The notes under the pieces are model-generated. The model was given only the letters and a program-made list of their open reading frames with translations. It was not told where the DNA came from and did no database searches. From Haloplanus natans DSM 17983 (GTDB taxonomy: Archaea > Halobacteriota > Halobacteria > Halobacteriales > Haloferacaceae), in the NCBI RefSeq assembly GCF_000427685.1, contig NZ_KE386573.1, positions 3,084,938 to 3,148,937 of the forward strand: 64,000 bases of DNA. Direction: 5' to 3'. Below, in pieces: positions 45,144-53,929 of the stretch (position 1 is its first letter; the number at the start of each line of letters is the position of its first letter). The position numbers and the translations under genes were made by a program.

Positions 45144-46136
45144 ATGATCCGCGTAGGCGTTAACGGGTACGGTACTATCGGCAAGCGGGTTGCCGACGCA
45201 GTGAACTCGATGCCGGACATGGAACTCGTCGGCATCGGCAAGGCCAGTCCGAACCACACGGCGGACGCGGCCGCGAAGCGTGGCTACGACATCTACGTTC
45301 CCGAGGGCCGCGAGGACCGCTGGGACGACGCCGGCATGGCTGTCGCGGGCGACATCGACGACCTGATCGACGCGAGCGACATCGTCGCCGACGCGACACC
45401 GGCCGGGATGGGCGCGGAGTACCGCCCCGTCTACGAGGAACACGACACGCCCGCCCTCTTCCAGGGCGGCGAGGGGGCGGACGTGGCCGAGGCAAGCTTC
45501 ACTGCCCGGGCCAATTACTCGGAAGCGACCGACAAGGAGTACGTCCGCATCGTCTCCTGTAACACCACGGGGCTGAACCGGATGTTCGCGCCGCTCCACG
45601 AGGAGTACGGCGTCGAGCGTGCGTCCATTACACTCGTGCGCTGTCGGGGCGAGCACGCGGTCATCTCGGCCGATCCGGTCTCGCTTCCATCCCATCACGG
45701 CCCGGACGCCCTCGAAGTCATCCCGGACATGGGGCCGGTCATGACGATGGGGATGAAGGTGCCGACGGTGCGACACCACTTCCACGGCATCAACGTGGAA
45801 CTCGGGGCGGAGCCGAGCGCCGAGGAGGTCCGTGATCTGCTCGCCTCACAGTCGCGCATCCACGTCGTCGACGGCGACCTGGGCATCGACTCCGGGTGGG
45901 AACTCCAGGAGTTCGCCCTCGACCGGGGTCGCGACCGGATGAACCTCTACGAGAACCAGATCTTCGAGGACTCCATCAGCGTGGACGGCACCCAGCTCCA
46001 CCTCTTCCAGTCCATCCACCGCGAGAGCGACGTGGTGCCGGAGAACGTGGATGCCATCCGCGCCATGATGGGCGAGGCCGACGCGGAAGAGAGCATCGAG
46101 CTGACGAACGAGGTCATGGGGATCGGCGACATTTAA
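45144..46136 (+). CDS. gapB: Type II glyceraldehyde-3-phosphate dehydrogenase
   Basis: A 330-residue archaeal type II GAPDH, usually assigned to gluconeogenesis in haloarchaea. The N-terminus IRVGVNGYGTIGKRVADAV is the Rossmann motif, the catalytic Cys139 is in RIVSCNTTGLNRM, and HHFHGINVEL is typical of the type II fold. It is not the bacterial type I enzyme. The half-length PEP-synthase-like gene begins at the very next base, so the two are probably co-transcribed. The gene symbol follows usage in Haloferax. Confidence 0.93.
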   Translation: MIRVGVNGYGTIGKRVADAVNSMPDMELVGIGKASPNHTADAAAKRGYDIYVPEGREDRWDDAGMAVAGDIDDLIDASDIVADATPAGMGAEYRPVYEEHDTPALFQGGEGADVAEASFTARANYSEATDKEYVRIVSCNTTGLNRMFAPLHEEYGVERASITLVRCRGEHAVISADPVSLPSHHGPDALEVIPDMGPVMTMGMKVPTVRHHFHGINVELGAEPSAEEVRDLLASQSRIHVVDGDLGIDSGWELQEFALDRGRDRMNLYENQIFEDSISVDGTQLHLFQSIHRESDVVPENVDAIRAMMGEADAEESIELTNEVMGIGDI

Positions 46137-47501
46137 ATGGCAAACGAGAACGCGACGGTCGACGGCGAGGCGTTGGAACCGGGAACGGAGCTCACCTCGG
46201 GCTACGGATCGAGTCCCGGGATCGCGACGGGTCCGGTACGGATCATCGAGGACATCGACGAGGCCGACCGGATCGAGGAGGGTGACGTGATCGTCACCGA
46301 GATGACGGCGCCGGATATGGTGCCGGCGATGAAGCGCTCGGCGGGCATCCTCACCGACGAGGGCGGGATGACCTCCCACGCGGCCATCGTCTCCCGCGAA
46401 CTCGGCGTCCCGGCTATCGTCGGCTGTGGCGACGCGACCGACGTGCTCACCGACGGACAGCGGATCACGCTCGACGGCCAGAAAGGGACGGTCGTCGTCG
46501 CGAACCCCGAAAGCGAGGACGTCGAAGACGCCGACCCGGAGGGGAGTCGAAGCACCGAGAGCGGGGGCGGCGGCCCGCCCACCACGGCGACGGAAGTGAA
46601 GGTGAACGTCTCTATCCCGGACGCGGCCGAGCGCGCCGCCGACACCGGCGCCGACGGTGTCGGTCTCCTCCGGCTGGAACACATCCTGCTCTCGACGAGC
46701 AAGACGCCGGAGAAGTACGTCGAGGACCACGGCGAGGAGGCGTTCGTCAAGGAGATTTCCGAGGAGATCCGGAAGGTGGCGGACGCGTTCTACCCGCGTC
46801 CGGTTCGCGCCCGGACCCTCGACGCGCCGACGGACGAACTCGCGGAACTGGAGGGAGGGGAGAACGAACCCCACGAGCACAACCCGATGCTCGGCTACCG
46901 CGGCATCCGCCGGTCGCTGAAGGAGCCCGAGATGGTCAAACTCGAACTGCGGGCGTTCAAACGCCTGCACGACATGGGCTACGACAACGTCGAAGTCATG
47001 TTCCCGCTGCCGAACGACGCCTCGGACGTGCGGCGAGCGCGGGAACTGATGGCGGAGGTCGGCATCGACCCCGGGAAGCGCCGCTGGGGCGCGATGATCG
47101 AGACGCCGGCCAGCATCCGCGCCATCGACGAGATCATCGACGAGGGCATCGACTTCGTCGCCCTCGGTACCAACGACATCGTCCAATTCATGCTCGCGGT
47201 CGACCGCAACAACGCGCAGGTCGCCGACCGCTTCGACGACTTCCATCCCACCATCCTGGAGGCGATGGCCGAGGTCATCGAGGCGTGTAACGAACACGAC
47301 GTGGACACGACGATCACGGGCCAGTCCGGCTCCCATCCCGACATGGCGAAGTTCCTCGTCGAGAAGGGGATCACCTCGCTGTCCTCGAACATCGACGCCG
47401 TTCCCGAGGTGCGCCGCGTCGTCGCCCGCGCCGAGCGGAAACTCCAGCTCGACGAGGCACGCTCGAAACTCGACGGCGACGACGAGCCACGGGTCGGCTG
47501 A
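46137..47501 (+). CDS. Half-length PEP-synthase-like protein lacking the ATP-grasp domain
   Basis: A 454-residue protein with only two of the three domains of phosphoenolpyruvate synthase. Residues 20-110 are the swivelling phosphohistidine domain, His81 in EGGMTSHAAIVSREL. Residues 150-445 are the PEP/pyruvate-binding barrel (NPMLGYRGIRRSL, MIETPASIRAI, LGTNDIVQFMLAVDR). The N-terminal nucleotide-binding domain is absent and the usual catalytic Cys of the CGQ motif is Thr394 in TITGQSGS. It starts directly after gapB. It may be a regulatory or phosphotransfer protein at the gluconeogenic triose/PEP node, or a decayed catalytic enzyme. The domain order also recalls PTS enzyme I. Confidence 0.8.
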   Translation: MANENATVDGEALEPGTELTSGYGSSPGIATGPVRIIEDIDEADRIEEGDVIVTEMTAPDMVPAMKRSAGILTDEGGMTSHAAIVSRELGVPAIVGCGDATDVLTDGQRITLDGQKGTVVVANPESEDVEDADPEGSRSTESGGGGPPTTATEVKVNVSIPDAAERAADTGADGVGLLRLEHILLSTSKTPEKYVEDHGEEAFVKEISEEIRKVADAFYPRPVRARTLDAPTDELAELEGGENEPHEHNPMLGYRGIRRSLKEPEMVKLELRAFKRLHDMGYDNVEVMFPLPNDASDVRRARELMAEVGIDPGKRRWGAMIETPASIRAIDEIIDEGIDFVALGTNDIVQFMLAVDRNNAQVADRFDDFHPTILEAMAEVIEACNEHDVDTTITGQSGSHPDMAKFLVEKGITSLSSNIDAVPEVRRVVARAERKLQLDEARSKLDGDDEPRVG

Positions 47502-47505
47502 GACG

Positions 47506-47574
47506 GATCGCTGTGGCTAGCGGTTCGCCGACCCGCCCCGGCGAACCGCCGGTGATGACTTATCACAAACCGTA
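47506..47574. repeat. Palindromic intergenic element, copy C (reverse orientation)
   Basis: Starts with GATCGCTGT (47506-47514), as does copy B. The inverted repeat AGCGGTTCGCCG / CGGCGAACCGCC lies at 47519-47550. On the minus strand GTTTGTGATAAGTCATCACC and the following GGCGGTTCGCCGG match copy A at about 28 of 33 positions. It lies five bases after the stop of the PEP-synthase-like gene. Confidence 0.75.
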
Positions 47575-47680
47575 CGACGCGACGGTAACCCCCTACGTTA
47601 CCGCGACGACTCACAATCGTCGGATGCCATAGGATCACCGTTCCGCAAGGCACTTCCACCGAGCAGGCCCTTGTGAGCGT

Positions 47681-48346
47681 GTGAGCCGCCCACTCACACC
47701 CTCCGACCCCCCGCGAATCGTGCGGACGGTCGTCGTCTTCGCGCTCGCCCTCCTCTTGATCGCCGCCGGGTCGGTGCTCCAACCCGACGGCGGTACGGAC
47801 CGTCGATACGTCTACGAGGCCCACGTGGTCGACGGCGTTGACCCCGGCGAACTCCCCGACGGGGTCGTCGGGAATGTCCGCGACTGTAACTACGTCGCCG
47901 TCGAATCCGGGGCGTGTGCGGTGGTACGGGAGATTCGCACCGACGGGGCGATCCGGATCGAAACCGACGCCGACGTGGGGCCGGAATTCTTCGAGTACGA
48001 GTACGTCTCCGCCAGCGGGCGGACGTTCCGCCCGGTCGTTCGGACCGACGGTGCGACACTCGTGCTGGATCTGGAGCGGGTCGACCCCAAGCGGGCACGG
48101 CGGGTGCTTGCGGCCGGCTACGGCGACGTGAGTGACGCGGCGCGGACGGCGGTGGCCGACGGGCAGGTCCGGACGGTCGAACCGATCCCGAGGGACGAGC
48201 GATACGTCGTGCGGAACGGGACGTACTACGCGATCGAACGGGATCGGACGGTCGAGGCGTCGGAACGGCCCGCGTGGCCGCTGCGACTCGCGGGCTGGCT
48301 CGGCGGGCTGGCGCTCGTGTGGTACGCAGGTCGCCGTGGGTGGTGA
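47681..48346 (+). CDS. Membrane-anchored protein with extracellular domain
   Basis: A 221-residue protein from GTG 47681. An N-terminal hydrophobic helix (RTVVVFALALLLIAAGSV) precedes an extracellular-type domain of about 140 residues with two cysteines (VRDCNYVAVESGACAVV, likely a disulfide) and beta-rich composition. A C-terminal helix (LRLAGWLGGLALVWYAGRRG) ends in a basic tail. Two membrane passes with a domain outside fit a surface receptor or chaperone. No family is recognised. Confidence 0.6.
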   Translation: MSRPLTPSDPPRIVRTVVVFALALLLIAAGSVLQPDGGTDRRYVYEAHVVDGVDPGELPDGVVGNVRDCNYVAVESGACAVVREIRTDGAIRIETDADVGPEFFEYEYVSASGRTFRPVVRTDGATLVLDLERVDPKRARRVLAAGYGDVSDAARTAVADGQVRTVEPIPRDERYVVRNGTYYAIERDRTVEASERPAWPLRLAGWLGGLALVWYAGRRGW

Positions 48347-48423
48347 GGCGTCGTCACTGGGGGCGTGAGCGTGGTCGAAGAAGGACGCGGACGGGGCGAC
48401 CCCACCGAACGAGCACCGGCCGG

Positions 48424-49812
48424 TTACAGCAGGCCGACGATCGTCTCGATGGAGCTGCGTGCCTCCCAGAGACCGGACGCGATCATGACGACGCCCGCGA
48501 AGACGGCGAGGGCGACGGCCCACTTGCGGACCGGCGAGAGCGAGTCGATGTCGATGTCGAAGGACATGTACATCACCGAGAGGTACATGAGCCCGATCGC
48601 GGGGGCAAAGAGCGCGCCGGAGAGCGCAAAGAGGATCAGCGGCGCCTCGATGAAGAGGTTCAGCGCGAGCGGGATCGCGCTGAAGAGCAGGATCGTCAGC
48701 CGGAAGGTCGTGTCGCGGGTGATGTTGTAGTTGTCGAACAGGCCGTGGAGCGCGAAGGCGTCCTCCCAGAGACGGGACATGCCGTACAGCGGACCGATCA
48801 GCGTCGAGAACAGCGCGGCGACGGTGGTCAGCAGGAAGAGGACGGCTGACCATTGGCCGAACTGCGTCGTGAAGATGGCGGCCATCTCGGGGATGACCGT
48901 GAAACCGCTGGGCTGGATGCCGCGGACGTGCAGCGTCGCGGCGGCGGCCGTCCACATGAAAAAGGAGAAGACGGCGAGGATGACCGACGAGAGCAGGTTC
49001 TGCCAGAGAACGATGTCGCCCCAACCTTTCAGGCGGTCGATCTCCTCGTCAGTGAGGTCGTACTTGTCGATTTCGACACCGTCGTCGAGCGGTTCGAACA
49101 TCCCCATAACCTTGTCTTTCGCGAACCAGACGTAGGAGACGGTCGGGCCGAAGCCGGCACCGATCCAGCCGAACATGGTGAGGATGAAGGCCATGCCGCC
49201 GACGCCCAGCCCATCGACGCGGCCGGGCATGGACGGGACGAGGCCGGACGCGAGGTTGGGTGCCCAGACACCCGCGGTCTGAAGCGAGACGAAGGCGATC
49301 AGGATCAGGAAGACCCAGAGCAGCGAAGTCGCGAGCTTCTCGATCAGCCCGTAGGAGCGCAAGCCGACGATGGCGAGACCCGCGAGGACGGTGAGGAGCA
49401 TCCAGACTTCCGTCGAAGCCGGCACGAGCGTATTGAGCGCGCCCGCAGTCTCGCCGAGGTGGCCCGAGAGGCCGATGGCGTAGATGATGCCGCCGAGGAA
49501 CACGTAGTAGAAGATCCACTTCAGCCACCAGCCTTTCTCGTAGAGGGCGTCGAGGAACGTATCGCCCGTCATGACGCCGTAGCGAACGAGGTAGTACTGG
49601 CCGAATATCTTCGTGAACGTAATCAGAGGGATGAGCCAGATGCCCTCCATCCCGAGGTAGGCGCCGCCGAGCGGGACGCTCAGCACCTCACCGCCGCCGA
49701 TCTGGGAGGCGGTGAACACCCACGCCGGCCCCATGTAACTGAGGAACTCCTTGATCGAGGACGGCGGTTCGGAGATCCGGTGGTCCGTCGCGTCGGCCGT
49801 CCCGGTACTCAC
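48424..49812 (-). CDS. Nramp-family-like transporter with changed ion-binding motifs
   Basis: A 462-residue membrane protein with about eleven hydrophobic segments, LeuT-fold. The first helix reads GPAWVFTASQIGGGEVLS where true Nramp transporters have the metal-binding DPGN, and the sixth helix region is GAGFGPTVSYVW without the MPH motif. This places it among Nramp-related proteins that do not carry the divalent-metal site. The substrate is unknown. Start ATG 49812. The upstream gap of 338 bases holds a TATA-like TTTATACC near 49944-49951 and a palindrome. Confidence 0.75.
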   Translation of the reverse strand: MSTGTADATDHRISEPPSSIKEFLSYMGPAWVFTASQIGGGEVLSVPLGGAYLGMEGIWLIPLITFTKIFGQYYLVRYGVMTGDTFLDALYEKGWWLKWIFYYVFLGGIIYAIGLSGHLGETAGALNTLVPASTEVWMLLTVLAGLAIVGLRSYGLIEKLATSLLWVFLILIAFVSLQTAGVWAPNLASGLVPSMPGRVDGLGVGGMAFILTMFGWIGAGFGPTVSYVWFAKDKVMGMFEPLDDGVEIDKYDLTDEEIDRLKGWGDIVLWQNLLSSVILAVFSFFMWTAAAATLHVRGIQPSGFTVIPEMAAIFTTQFGQWSAVLFLLTTVAALFSTLIGPLYGMSRLWEDAFALHGLFDNYNITRDTTFRLTILLFSAIPLALNLFIEAPLILFALSGALFAPAIGLMYLSVMYMSFDIDIDSLSPVRKWAVALAVFAGVVMIASGLWEARSSIETIVGLL

Positions 49813-50150
49813 GTCAGATCACCGCCCGTGCGTGTGGTGCCTGGCTGCAGTTGAGCGATCCGTCCGGGAGTGCCGGCGTAACTCGGCATTGAAGTGAGTC
49901 GTGATGGTCTCTGCCGCATATCCAATCCGATGAAAGATAGTGAAGGTGGTATAAATGAGGATACCCGCACTTTTTGCATGATTTATCATGAAGACCATAT
50001 TCCTTAAGGTCATTTAAGACGTATCGAGAGCGTCGAATCGCCCGACTGCAGTCGGATCCCGCGGCAAGCCGGTTCGACGTGTCGGTGTGTCGGTAGTAAC
50101 GAATGACGCGGTCGAAAGTGCTTTAATTATCGTTAGGAATTACTGATAGC
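49813..50150. other. 338-base divergent control region (Nramp-like / usp)
   Basis: No gene is supported here. Contents: a TATA-like TTTATACC on the minus strand near 49944-49951 (about 135 bases from the Nramp-like start, giving a long leader), the perfect inverted repeat CATGAT-TT-ATCATG at 49977-49990, the palindrome CCGACTGCAGTCGG at 50042-50055, and on the plus strand CGAAA (50113-50117) followed by TTTAATTAT (50122-50130), a matching BRE and TATA pair for usp. Confidence 0.5.
50113..50130 (+). promoter_or_regulatory. BRE and TATA box of the universal stress protein gene
   Basis: CGAAA at 50113-50117 followed by TTTAATTAT at 50122-50130, 21-29 bases before ATG 50151. This matches the haloarchaeal BRE-TATA arrangement and is the clearest promoter in the window. 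Confidence 0.6.
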
Positions 50151-50573
50151 ATGGTGATACTGACAGCCATTGACAGGGACCCCGGCTGCAAGGGGGTCGT
50201 CGAGACGGCGTACGAACTCGCGACGAGCATGGACAAGCAACTGGTGATCCTCCACGTCGTGCCGGAGGACGGGGACGAGGGGGCGGCGCGGGAACAGGTC
50301 GAGGAGATAGTCACGTCGGTCATCGGTGACCTCGACGGCGTGGACCTTCGGATCATGCCGGAGCAGACCCGGCGCGACCTGCCGACGGGACGGACAGCGA
50401 ATCACATCCTGCAGGTGGCCGAGGAGATAGATCCGGACTACATCGTCATCGGGTCGCGCAAGCGGACGGGGCTCGGCAAAATCCTGCTCGGAAGCGTCTC
50501 GAAACTCATTCTCGCCAACGCGGACGTGCCCGTCGTGACGGTCGAACAGACGCGGAAGGCGGAGGCGGAGTAG
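50151..50573 (+). CDS. Universal stress protein, UspA family
   Basis: A 140-residue single-domain Usp. It begins VILTAIDRDPGCKGVVETA and ends with the ATP-binding signature GSRKRTGLGKILLGSVSKLI (G-x2-G-x9-G-S type). Such dimers bind ATP or AMP and respond to stress. The strong promoter ahead is described at 50113. The MFS gene converges with a two-base gap. Only one Usp domain is present; the long paralogues have two. Confidence 0.92.
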   Translation: MVILTAIDRDPGCKGVVETAYELATSMDKQLVILHVVPEDGDEGAAREQVEEIVTSVIGDLDGVDLRIMPEQTRRDLPTGRTANHILQVAEEIDPDYIVIGSRKRTGLGKILLGSVSKLILANADVPVVTVEQTRKAEAE

Positions 50574-50575
50574 CC

Positions 50576-51775
50576 TCACCGCGACAGGAGGAGATAGCCG
50601 CCGCCGCCGAGGACGGCCACGACGCCGACGACGACGAGCAGAACGCGGTAGCCGGCGACGGTCGTCGCGAACCCGCGATCCGCGGTGACGGTGAACGCGA
50701 CGGGACCAACCGTCTGCCCGAGACGGAGGACGCTGGTCCGGAGGCCCATCACGCCCGCCCGCAAATCGTCGTCGACGAGCGTGACGACCGTGGTGTCGAT
50801 GGAGGGCATCACGACGCCGAAGCCGACGCCGAAGACGAGGAGCGCGGCGGCGACGGCAAGCGGCGAGGGAGCGAGGCGGACGCCGAACAGCCCCAAGCCG
50901 TAGGCGACGAAGCCGACGGCGACGAGCCGTGCCGGCCGGAACCGCTCCGAAATCCGGCCATACTGCGAGGAGACGGCGGCACTCGCGAGCGCGACGGTCG
51001 AGAGCGTGGCACCGATCCGGCCGGCGCCGAGGCCGTAGGCGTCGCGCAGGAGCAACGGGAGCGCGGTGAGGACGGCGCCATAGAAGATGACGAAGGCGGC
51101 AAAGAGCGCGACGAAGACGGCGAGCGCTCGCGGGAGGACGGCCACCGCGCGGAGGCGACCGAGATACGTCCGCACGTCCGTCGAGCGCTCGGCATCGGGC
51201 TCGACGAGGGCGACGAGAGCGAGGAGGCCAACGAGGGCGCCGACGCCGAAAAAGAGGAAGGGGGCCGACCAGCGAATCCCGGCGAGCGCGCCCCCGAGAA
51301 GCGGATAGAAGGCCGCACCGGTGCCGATCGTACTCCCGTTGACGCCCATCACGGCGTCACGGCTCGAGCCCTCGTATACGTCGCCGATGAGCGTCACCGC
51401 GAGCGTGATGAGGGCGCTGGCGCCGACGCCCTGAAGAAAGCGGAGGGCGATCACCTCGGCGAAGGTGCGGGCGAAGGCCACGCCGGCACCGGCGACGGCG
51501 AACAGAAAGAGGAGGGGGACGATCACGCGACGCCGGCCGAAGCGGTCGGCGACGAGGCCGACGAAAGGCGTGACGACGACGCCGGGCAGGGTGTACGCCG
51601 TGATCACCAGGCCCACCTGCGCGTCGGTGACGCCGAAGACGGACCGGAGGTCGGGCAGGACGGGGCTGACCAGCGAGACGCCCATGACGCCCATCAGCGA
51701 ACACGCGAGGATGACATAGAGCGTGGCGGAACGCCACGGCACGGCCCTCAACCCACTGTCGTCGGTGTCCGACAC
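50576..51775 (-). CDS. Major facilitator superfamily transporter
   Basis: A 399-residue MFS protein with twelve predicted helices. I chose GTG 51775 because TTATAC (minus-strand GTATAA, 51802-51807) is 27-32 bases before it. The A-type motif GLVADRFGRRRVIVP follows helix 2, and helix 4/5 contains RFLQGVGASALITLAVTL. This resembles drug/multi-substrate efflux members. The substrate cannot be assigned. It converges with usp with a two-base gap. Confidence 0.88.
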   Translation of the reverse strand: MSDTDDSGLRAVPWRSATLYVILACSLMGVMGVSLVSPVLPDLRSVFGVTDAQVGLVITAYTLPGVVVTPFVGLVADRFGRRRVIVPLLFLFAVAGAGVAFARTFAEVIALRFLQGVGASALITLAVTLIGDVYEGSSRDAVMGVNGSTIGTGAAFYPLLGGALAGIRWSAPFLFFGVGALVGLLALVALVEPDAERSTDVRTYLGRLRAVAVLPRALAVFVALFAAFVIFYGAVLTALPLLLRDAYGLGAGRIGATLSTVALASAAVSSQYGRISERFRPARLVAVGFVAYGLGLFGVRLAPSPLAVAAALLVFGVGFGVVMPSIDTTVVTLVDDDLRAGVMGLRTSVLRLGQTVGPVAFTVTADRGFATTVAGYRVLLVVVGVVAVLGGGGYLLLSR

Positions 51776-51872
51776 GGTGCGGGCGTGGGGGCGCCGCCCT
51801 CTTATACCGTTCGCGTCTCGGCGGGGTGTGTAACGGTCCGGCGAGGGTCGTGACGACTGCCGACCGGCCCGA

Positions 51873-52262
51873 TCAGAACTGCTCGGCGGTGTCGATACCG
51901 ACGACCACCCCGGTCTCGTCGGACGTGAAGCGGTCGTCGGCGTCGACGGCCGTCGCAAAGAGGAGTCGCGCCTGTTCGGTGTGGGCGAGGCGGAGGGCCG
52001 TAGCCATCGACTCGTCGAACTCGAACGCGTCGAGCAGGGCCGTCCACTCGTCGCGGCCGATCCGGTAGGCCCGTGTCCCGTCGACGGTGACGTAGTCGGC
52101 GGTCCGCTCCAGGGACCCGTGGCGGCCCAGTAACTCCGCGTTGAGCGCGAGCAGGGCGTCCGCGATGGCCGACGCGTCGGGGGCGACCCCGCGAGCCACC
52201 CGCTCGACGACCGCGCCGGTGATCGGTGCTTCGCCGGTGTCGATCGTCGTATCGCTTGTCAT
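51873..52262 (-). CDS. Small haloarchaeal protein of unknown function
   Basis: A 129-residue acidic protein from ATG 52262. The first 50 residues are helical (ERVARGVAPDASAIADALLALNAELLG, in part), the middle has strands (DYVTVDGTRAYRIGRDEWTALL), and helices follow. No motif, Cys pair or membrane segment is visible. It might be a halophilic domain of the small signalling adaptors that sit near stress genes, but this is a guess. It is divergent from the FetAB-like operon, with a 110-base gap between starts. Confidence 0.5.
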   Translation of the reverse strand: MTSDTTIDTGEAPITGAVVERVARGVAPDASAIADALLALNAELLGRHGSLERTADYVTVDGTRAYRIGRDEWTALLDAFEFDESMATALRLAHTEQARLLFATAVDADDRFTSDETGVVVGIDTAEQF

Positions 52263-52371
52263 ATGACACTATTTACACACATATTCCTTCGATCTTTCGG
52301 GGGCGAACGTTCATGCGCCACGGGCGGCAACGACGACTACGGGTGTGACTCGACAGCGCGCCCGAAGACTC

Positions 52372-53040
52372 ATGACGAACCTGCGTGCCGAGAACCTGAG
52401 TTACGAGGTCGATGGCGACCGCATCCTCGATCGGGTGTCACTCGACGTCGCGAGCGGGGAGACGGTCGCCGTCGTCGGCCCCTCCGGCGCCGGCAAGTCG
52501 TCGCTGTTGCGCCTGCTCGACCGCCTCGACGAGCCGACCGGCGGAACCGTCTATCTCGACGGGACCGACTACCGCACGCTCGACCCCCGGACGCTCCGCA
52601 AGCGGGTGGGGCTGGTGCCCCAGAACCCCGCGCTCCGGAGCGGGACCGTCCGCGAGAACGTCACCATCGGACCGCGCCTGCGTGGGGAGTCGGTGGGTGA
52701 GGAGCGCCTCGTTGGCCTCCTAGAGGCCGTTGGTCTCGGCGACTACGCCGACCGGGACGCGAGCGACCTCTCCGGTGGGGAGGCCCAGCGGGTGGCTATC
52801 GCCCGGACGGTGATCAACGACCCGGAGGTGCTCCTGCTCGACGAGCCGACGGCGAGTCTCGACAGCGAGGCCGAAGCGGAGGTCGAACGCCTGCTAGCCG
52901 ACCTCCTCGCGTCCGGCGAGCGGACGGTGGTCCTCGTCACACACGACGAGCGACAGGCCGAGCGGCTGGCCGACCGCGTGGCGCGGCTGCGCGACGGGCG
53001 GATCGTCGACGTGGGGGCGCCACGGGAGGTGATCACGTGA
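52372..53040 (+). CDS. fetA: ABC transporter ATP-binding protein, FetA-like
   Basis: A 222-residue ATPase from ATG 52372. Walker A is GPSGAGKSSLLRLL, the Q-loop is in GLVPQNPALRSG, the signature is LSGGEAQRVAIART, Walker B is VLLLDEPTASLD and the switch is VTHDERQAERL. It pairs with a UPF0014/FetB-type permease by a four-base overlap (GTGA), the arrangement of the FetAB iron exporter. The metal specificity is inferred from this pairing, not from residues in the ATPase. Confidence 0.85.
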   Translation: MTNLRAENLSYEVDGDRILDRVSLDVASGETVAVVGPSGAGKSSLLRLLDRLDEPTGGTVYLDGTDYRTLDPRTLRKRVGLVPQNPALRSGTVRENVTIGPRLRGESVGEERLVGLLEAVGLGDYADRDASDLSGGEAQRVAIARTVINDPEVLLLDEPTASLDSEAEAEVERLLADLLASGERTVVLVTHDERQAERLADRVARLRDGRIVDVGAPREVIT

Positions 53041-53882
53041 GCGTGAGCGCCATCCCGGAACAGTTGGCCGACCCCGTCGTGATCCAGGGGCTGTTCCAGG
53101 TCGCCGCGGCGGCGGCGCTCGCGGCGGTCGTCATCGTCGTCTCCTCGATCCGAAATCTCGATCTGGAGCGGGAACTCGGCGGCTCCTTCGCCCGCGGGTT
53201 CGTGCAGGTGCTCGCGATGGGCGCGCTCATCGGCGTCCTCTTTACCGTTCCGCTGGCCTTCTCGGGACTCCTGCTCGCGGCGATGGTCGTCTACGCCGCG
53301 TGGGAGTCGCGCAAGCGGGGCGGCGGCGTGCCGGACGCCTTCCGCATCTCGGTGATCGCGCTGGGCGTCGGGTCGGCCGTCGTCATCGTGACGATGGTCG
53401 CGGCGGGGGCCATCGAGCGGACGGTCCGCAACCTCGTTCCGGTCGGCGGGATGATCATTGCGAACGCGATGAAGACGAACTCGCTCACGCTGGATCGCTT
53501 CCAGGGGGAGATCGAATCGAACCGGGACGAAATCGAGGCCGTCCTCGCGCTCGGCGTCCCCCCGGAACGCGCCGTCTCGGAGTTCGTCACCGAATCCGTC
53601 CGTGCGTCGCTCATCCCCGTCGTCGACGCCATGCGGACGCTCGGGCTGGTGTACATCCCCGGCATGATGGCGGGGATGATCCTCGGCGGCGCCAACCCCA
53701 TCTACGCCGCCGAGTACCAGTTCGTCATCATGGGGATGATCTTCGCGGCGGGCGGGCTGACGAGCATGACCGCCAGCCTCCTGCTGGGGCGGGCGGCGTT
53801 TACCGATGCGGCCCAACTCCGCCGGTTCGAAGCCGCCGATCCGACGCTGCTCGCGACGCTCCGGGCGATCCTGGATCGGTGA
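53037..53882 (+). CDS. fetB: UPF0014 family permease, FetB-like
   Basis: A 281-residue membrane protein with about seven hydrophobic segments. FARGFVQVLAMGALIGVLF and the long intracellular loop GGMIIANAMKTNSLTLDRFQGE are UPF0014 hallmarks, as is GMMAGMILGGANPIYAAEYQ. FetB is proposed to export iron in bacteria under oxidative load. Start is GTG 53037 overlapping the ATPase stop. The nearby peroxiredoxin fits a redox/iron stress theme. Confidence 0.85.
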   Translation: MSVSAIPEQLADPVVIQGLFQVAAAAALAAVVIVVSSIRNLDLERELGGSFARGFVQVLAMGALIGVLFTVPLAFSGLLLAAMVVYAAWESRKRGGGVPDAFRISVIALGVGSAVVIVTMVAAGAIERTVRNLVPVGGMIIANAMKTNSLTLDRFQGEIESNRDEIEAVLALGVPPERAVSEFVTESVRASLIPVVDAMRTLGLVYIPGMMAGMILGGANPIYAAEYQFVIMGMIFAAGGLTSMTASLLLGRAAFTDAAQLRRFEAADPTLLATLRAILDR

Positions 53883-53929
53883 AAATCAGGGGACGACTTA
53901 TCATCCGTCTGCACGATGTAGAGGTGTAG

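Noticed and set aside
49819-50013. 64-residue frame upstream of the Nramp-like gene
   Set aside because: It covers the palindromes and TATA-like box; composition is not halophilic.
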